Assembly (NCBI GenBank): GCA_937907165.1 | Contig: CALCUH010000004.1 | Coordinates: 1-7,755, forward strand | DNA: 7,755 bases | Direction: 5' to 3' | Source of the DNA: an uncultured Bacteroidales bacterium | Lineage (GTDB): Bacteria; Bacteroidota; Bacteroidia; Bacteroidales; Paludibacteraceae | Shown here: positions 6,617 through 7,755 of the stretch, in pieces | How positions within the stretch are numbered: the stretch's first letter is position 1 | How the letters are laid out: each line of letters starts with the position of its first letter | Position numbers and translations under genes: made by a program | Notes under the pieces: generated by a model | The model's input: the letters and a program-made list of their open reading frames with translations, nothing else | Told to the model about the DNA's origin: nothing | The model's database searches: none

Positions 6617-6669
6617 CTCTGCCGTATTGTTCAATCAAAAAAAAATATTCATATAAATTAACTGTTATT

Positions 6670-7755
6670 ATGTGTGGAATAGTAGGTTACATAGGAACAC
6701 GCAATGCCTATCCGATCTTAATGGATGGCTTGCATCGTTTGGAATACCGCGGCTACGATAGTGCGGGTTGCGCTTTGATTAACGAGGATAAAAAGGGGAA
6801 ACCGTTGCGTTTATCCATCTATAAGGCGAAGGGAAAGGTCGCTGATTTGGAGGCGGTGGCCGACAAGCAGGACGTGTCGGGTACGTTGGGTATCGCCCAC
6901 ACCCGTTGGGCGACGCACGGTGTACCTAGCGAGCAGAACGCCCATCCGCATGTCTCCCAGAGCGGAAACCTCACGTTGGTGCACAACGGTATCATCGAGA
7001 ATTACGTGGCGCTCCGTTCGCAACTCGAAGCGAAGGATTTCACCTTTAAAAGTCAGACGGACACGGAGGTGCTCGTTCAACTGATTGAGTATACGATGAA
7101 TGTCAGCGGTGAAGATCTAGCCACAAGCGTGCGCAACGCCTTATCCAAGGTAATCGGCGCCTATGCGATTTGTGTGATCGACCGCCGTCATCCGGAACAG
7201 TTGGTGGCGGCCCGCAAGAGCAGTCCGATGGTGGTGGGCGTCGTGCCGGATAATAGCGAGTTTTTCATTGCTAGCGACGCTAGTCCGATTGCGCAATACA
7301 CGAAGCAAATGGTCTATCTCAACGACGAGGAGATGGTGGTTTGCGAGCGCGGCAAGGAGCTTCTTGTCTGCAAACTGAACGGTGAACAGACGGACATGGA
7401 GGTGAAAGAGGTGGATTTGGATCTCTCCATGCTGGACAAGGGTGGCTTCCCGCATTTTATGTTGAAGGAGATATTCGACCAACCTGCCGTTCTGCGCGAT
7501 TGCATGTGCGGACGTGTCATCAACAATCCTTATAGCGAGGATGGACACCTCTCCGTGGTTCTCAGCGCCGTGACGGAGCACCGCCGTGAACTGTTGCGCG
7601 CCCGTAGGATTGTCATCGTCAGCTGCGGTACCTCTTGGCATGCTGGTCTGATTGGTAAGCAGCTGATAGAGCATTTCTGCCGTGTCCCCGTCGAGGTGGC
7701 ATACGCTAGTGAGTTCCGTTATAGCGATACGGTCATAGAGCCTAATGATGTAGTG
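6670..7755 (+). CDS. glmS: Glutamine--fructose-6-phosphate aminotransferase (isomerizing), N-terminal 362 residues
   Basis: GlmS makes glucosamine-6-phosphate from fructose-6-phosphate and glutamine, the first step to UDP-GlcNAc for peptidoglycan and lipid A, in the cytoplasm. The start is certain because the protein must begin MCGIVGY: Cys2 becomes the N-terminal nucleophile of the class II glutaminase after Met removal. Other glutaminase signatures are LEYRGYDSAG (24-33), HTRWATHG (77-84, with Arg79 and Trp80 of the glutamine site), HNGIIEN (105-111, oxyanion-hole Asn106 and Gly107) and QTDTEVL with Asp131. The linker has FPHFMLKEIFDQP, and the first SIS sugar-isomerase domain begins near 312 with SCGTS (318-322). 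The window ends in this domain near ASEFRYSD. The family is usually about 600-615 residues, so roughly 250 remain off the right edge. Intact as far as visible. Own promoter not clearly seen; the upstream terminator suggests one exists between 6580 and 6669. Confidence 0.98.
   Translation, partial: MCGIVGYIGTRNAYPILMDGLHRLEYRGYDSAGCALINEDKKGKPLRLSIYKAKGKVADLEAVADKQDVSGTLGIAHTRWATHGVPSEQNAHPHVSQSGNLTLVHNGIIENYVALRSQLEAKDFTFKSQTDTEVLVQLIEYTMNVSGEDLATSVRNALSKVIGAYAICVIDRRHPEQLVAARKSSPMVVGVVPDNSEFFIASDASPIAQYTKQMVYLNDEEMVVCERGKELLVCKLNGEQTDMEVKEVDLDLSMLDKGGFPHFMLKEIFDQPAVLRDCMCGRVINNPYSEDGHLSVVLSAVTEHRRELLRARRIVIVSCGTSWHAGLIGKQLIEHFCRVPVEVAYASEFRYSDTVIEPNDVV

Larger units (their letters stand above)
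6126..6669. other. Divergent intergenic region between the giant gene and glmS
   Basis: About 540 bp, clearly more AT-rich than the genes on either side, especially 6126-6260. It holds a promoter-like element and palindrome next to the giant gene, a short direct repeat, one doubtful small plus-strand ORF, a strong plus-strand terminator and a second hairpin just before glmS. I see no tRNA, CRISPR, insertion-sequence end or known riboswitch. Confidence 0.8.

Noticed and set aside
6580..6669. glmS ribozyme/riboswitch upstream of glmS
   Set aside because: No recognisable ribozyme core or cleavage-site context; known examples are mainly from Firmicutes, and the leader here is short and A-rich.
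7141..7674. 177-codon minus-strand ORF, and smaller minus-strand ORFs within 6811-7526
   Set aside because: They are antisense to glmS, whose catalytic motifs establish the plus-strand frame.

Overview
The window looks like a piece of a Bacteroidota (probably Bacteroidales) chromosome. Three things point that way: very large secreted proteins built from Ig-like modules of the Bacteroidota type (ICEG...W.KNG...Y.F...CP), a TAnnTTTG-type -7 element upstream of one gene, and AT-rich starts without strong Shine-Dalgarno sequences. No taxonomic search was possible, so this rests on style and motifs.

Layout. (1) Bases 1-6125, minus strand: one uninterrupted reading frame of 2041 codons. It starts at 6125 and runs off the left edge, so the C-terminus is missing. 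It encodes a signal peptide, an N-terminal globular domain ending in an NDFAMDDL motif, two modules with a WQ.S.D...TW motif, and at least 19 Ig-like modules. (2) Bases 6126-6669: an AT-rich divergent intergenic region. It holds a promoter-like element and a palindrome for the giant gene, a strong plus-strand terminator hairpin, a second hairpin, a short direct repeat and at most one doubtful small ORF. (3) Bases 6670-7755, plus strand: the first 362 codons of glmS, cut by the right edge.

The most notable feature is a second level of order in the giant protein. Thirteen central modules repeat about every 243 bp (81 aa), and every fourth module is of the same type. Three consecutive four-module units of 975, 978 and 975 bp can be marked off. 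In each unit the third module has lost the first conserved cysteine and the fourth has lost the second. The two cysteines left over are 26-27 residues apart across the boundary between those modules, which suggests an inter-module disulfide. The protein also carries about two dozen D(S/T)(hydrophobic/T) tripeptides that fit the Bacteroidota O-glycosylation motif, many at the same place in each module. My inference is a long, stiff, glycosylated surface or secreted stalk, possibly an adhesin. The export route and anchor are not visible here.

The two genes have no evident functional link. glmS is a housekeeping gene for UDP-GlcNAc supply and appears to be simply the divergent neighbour.
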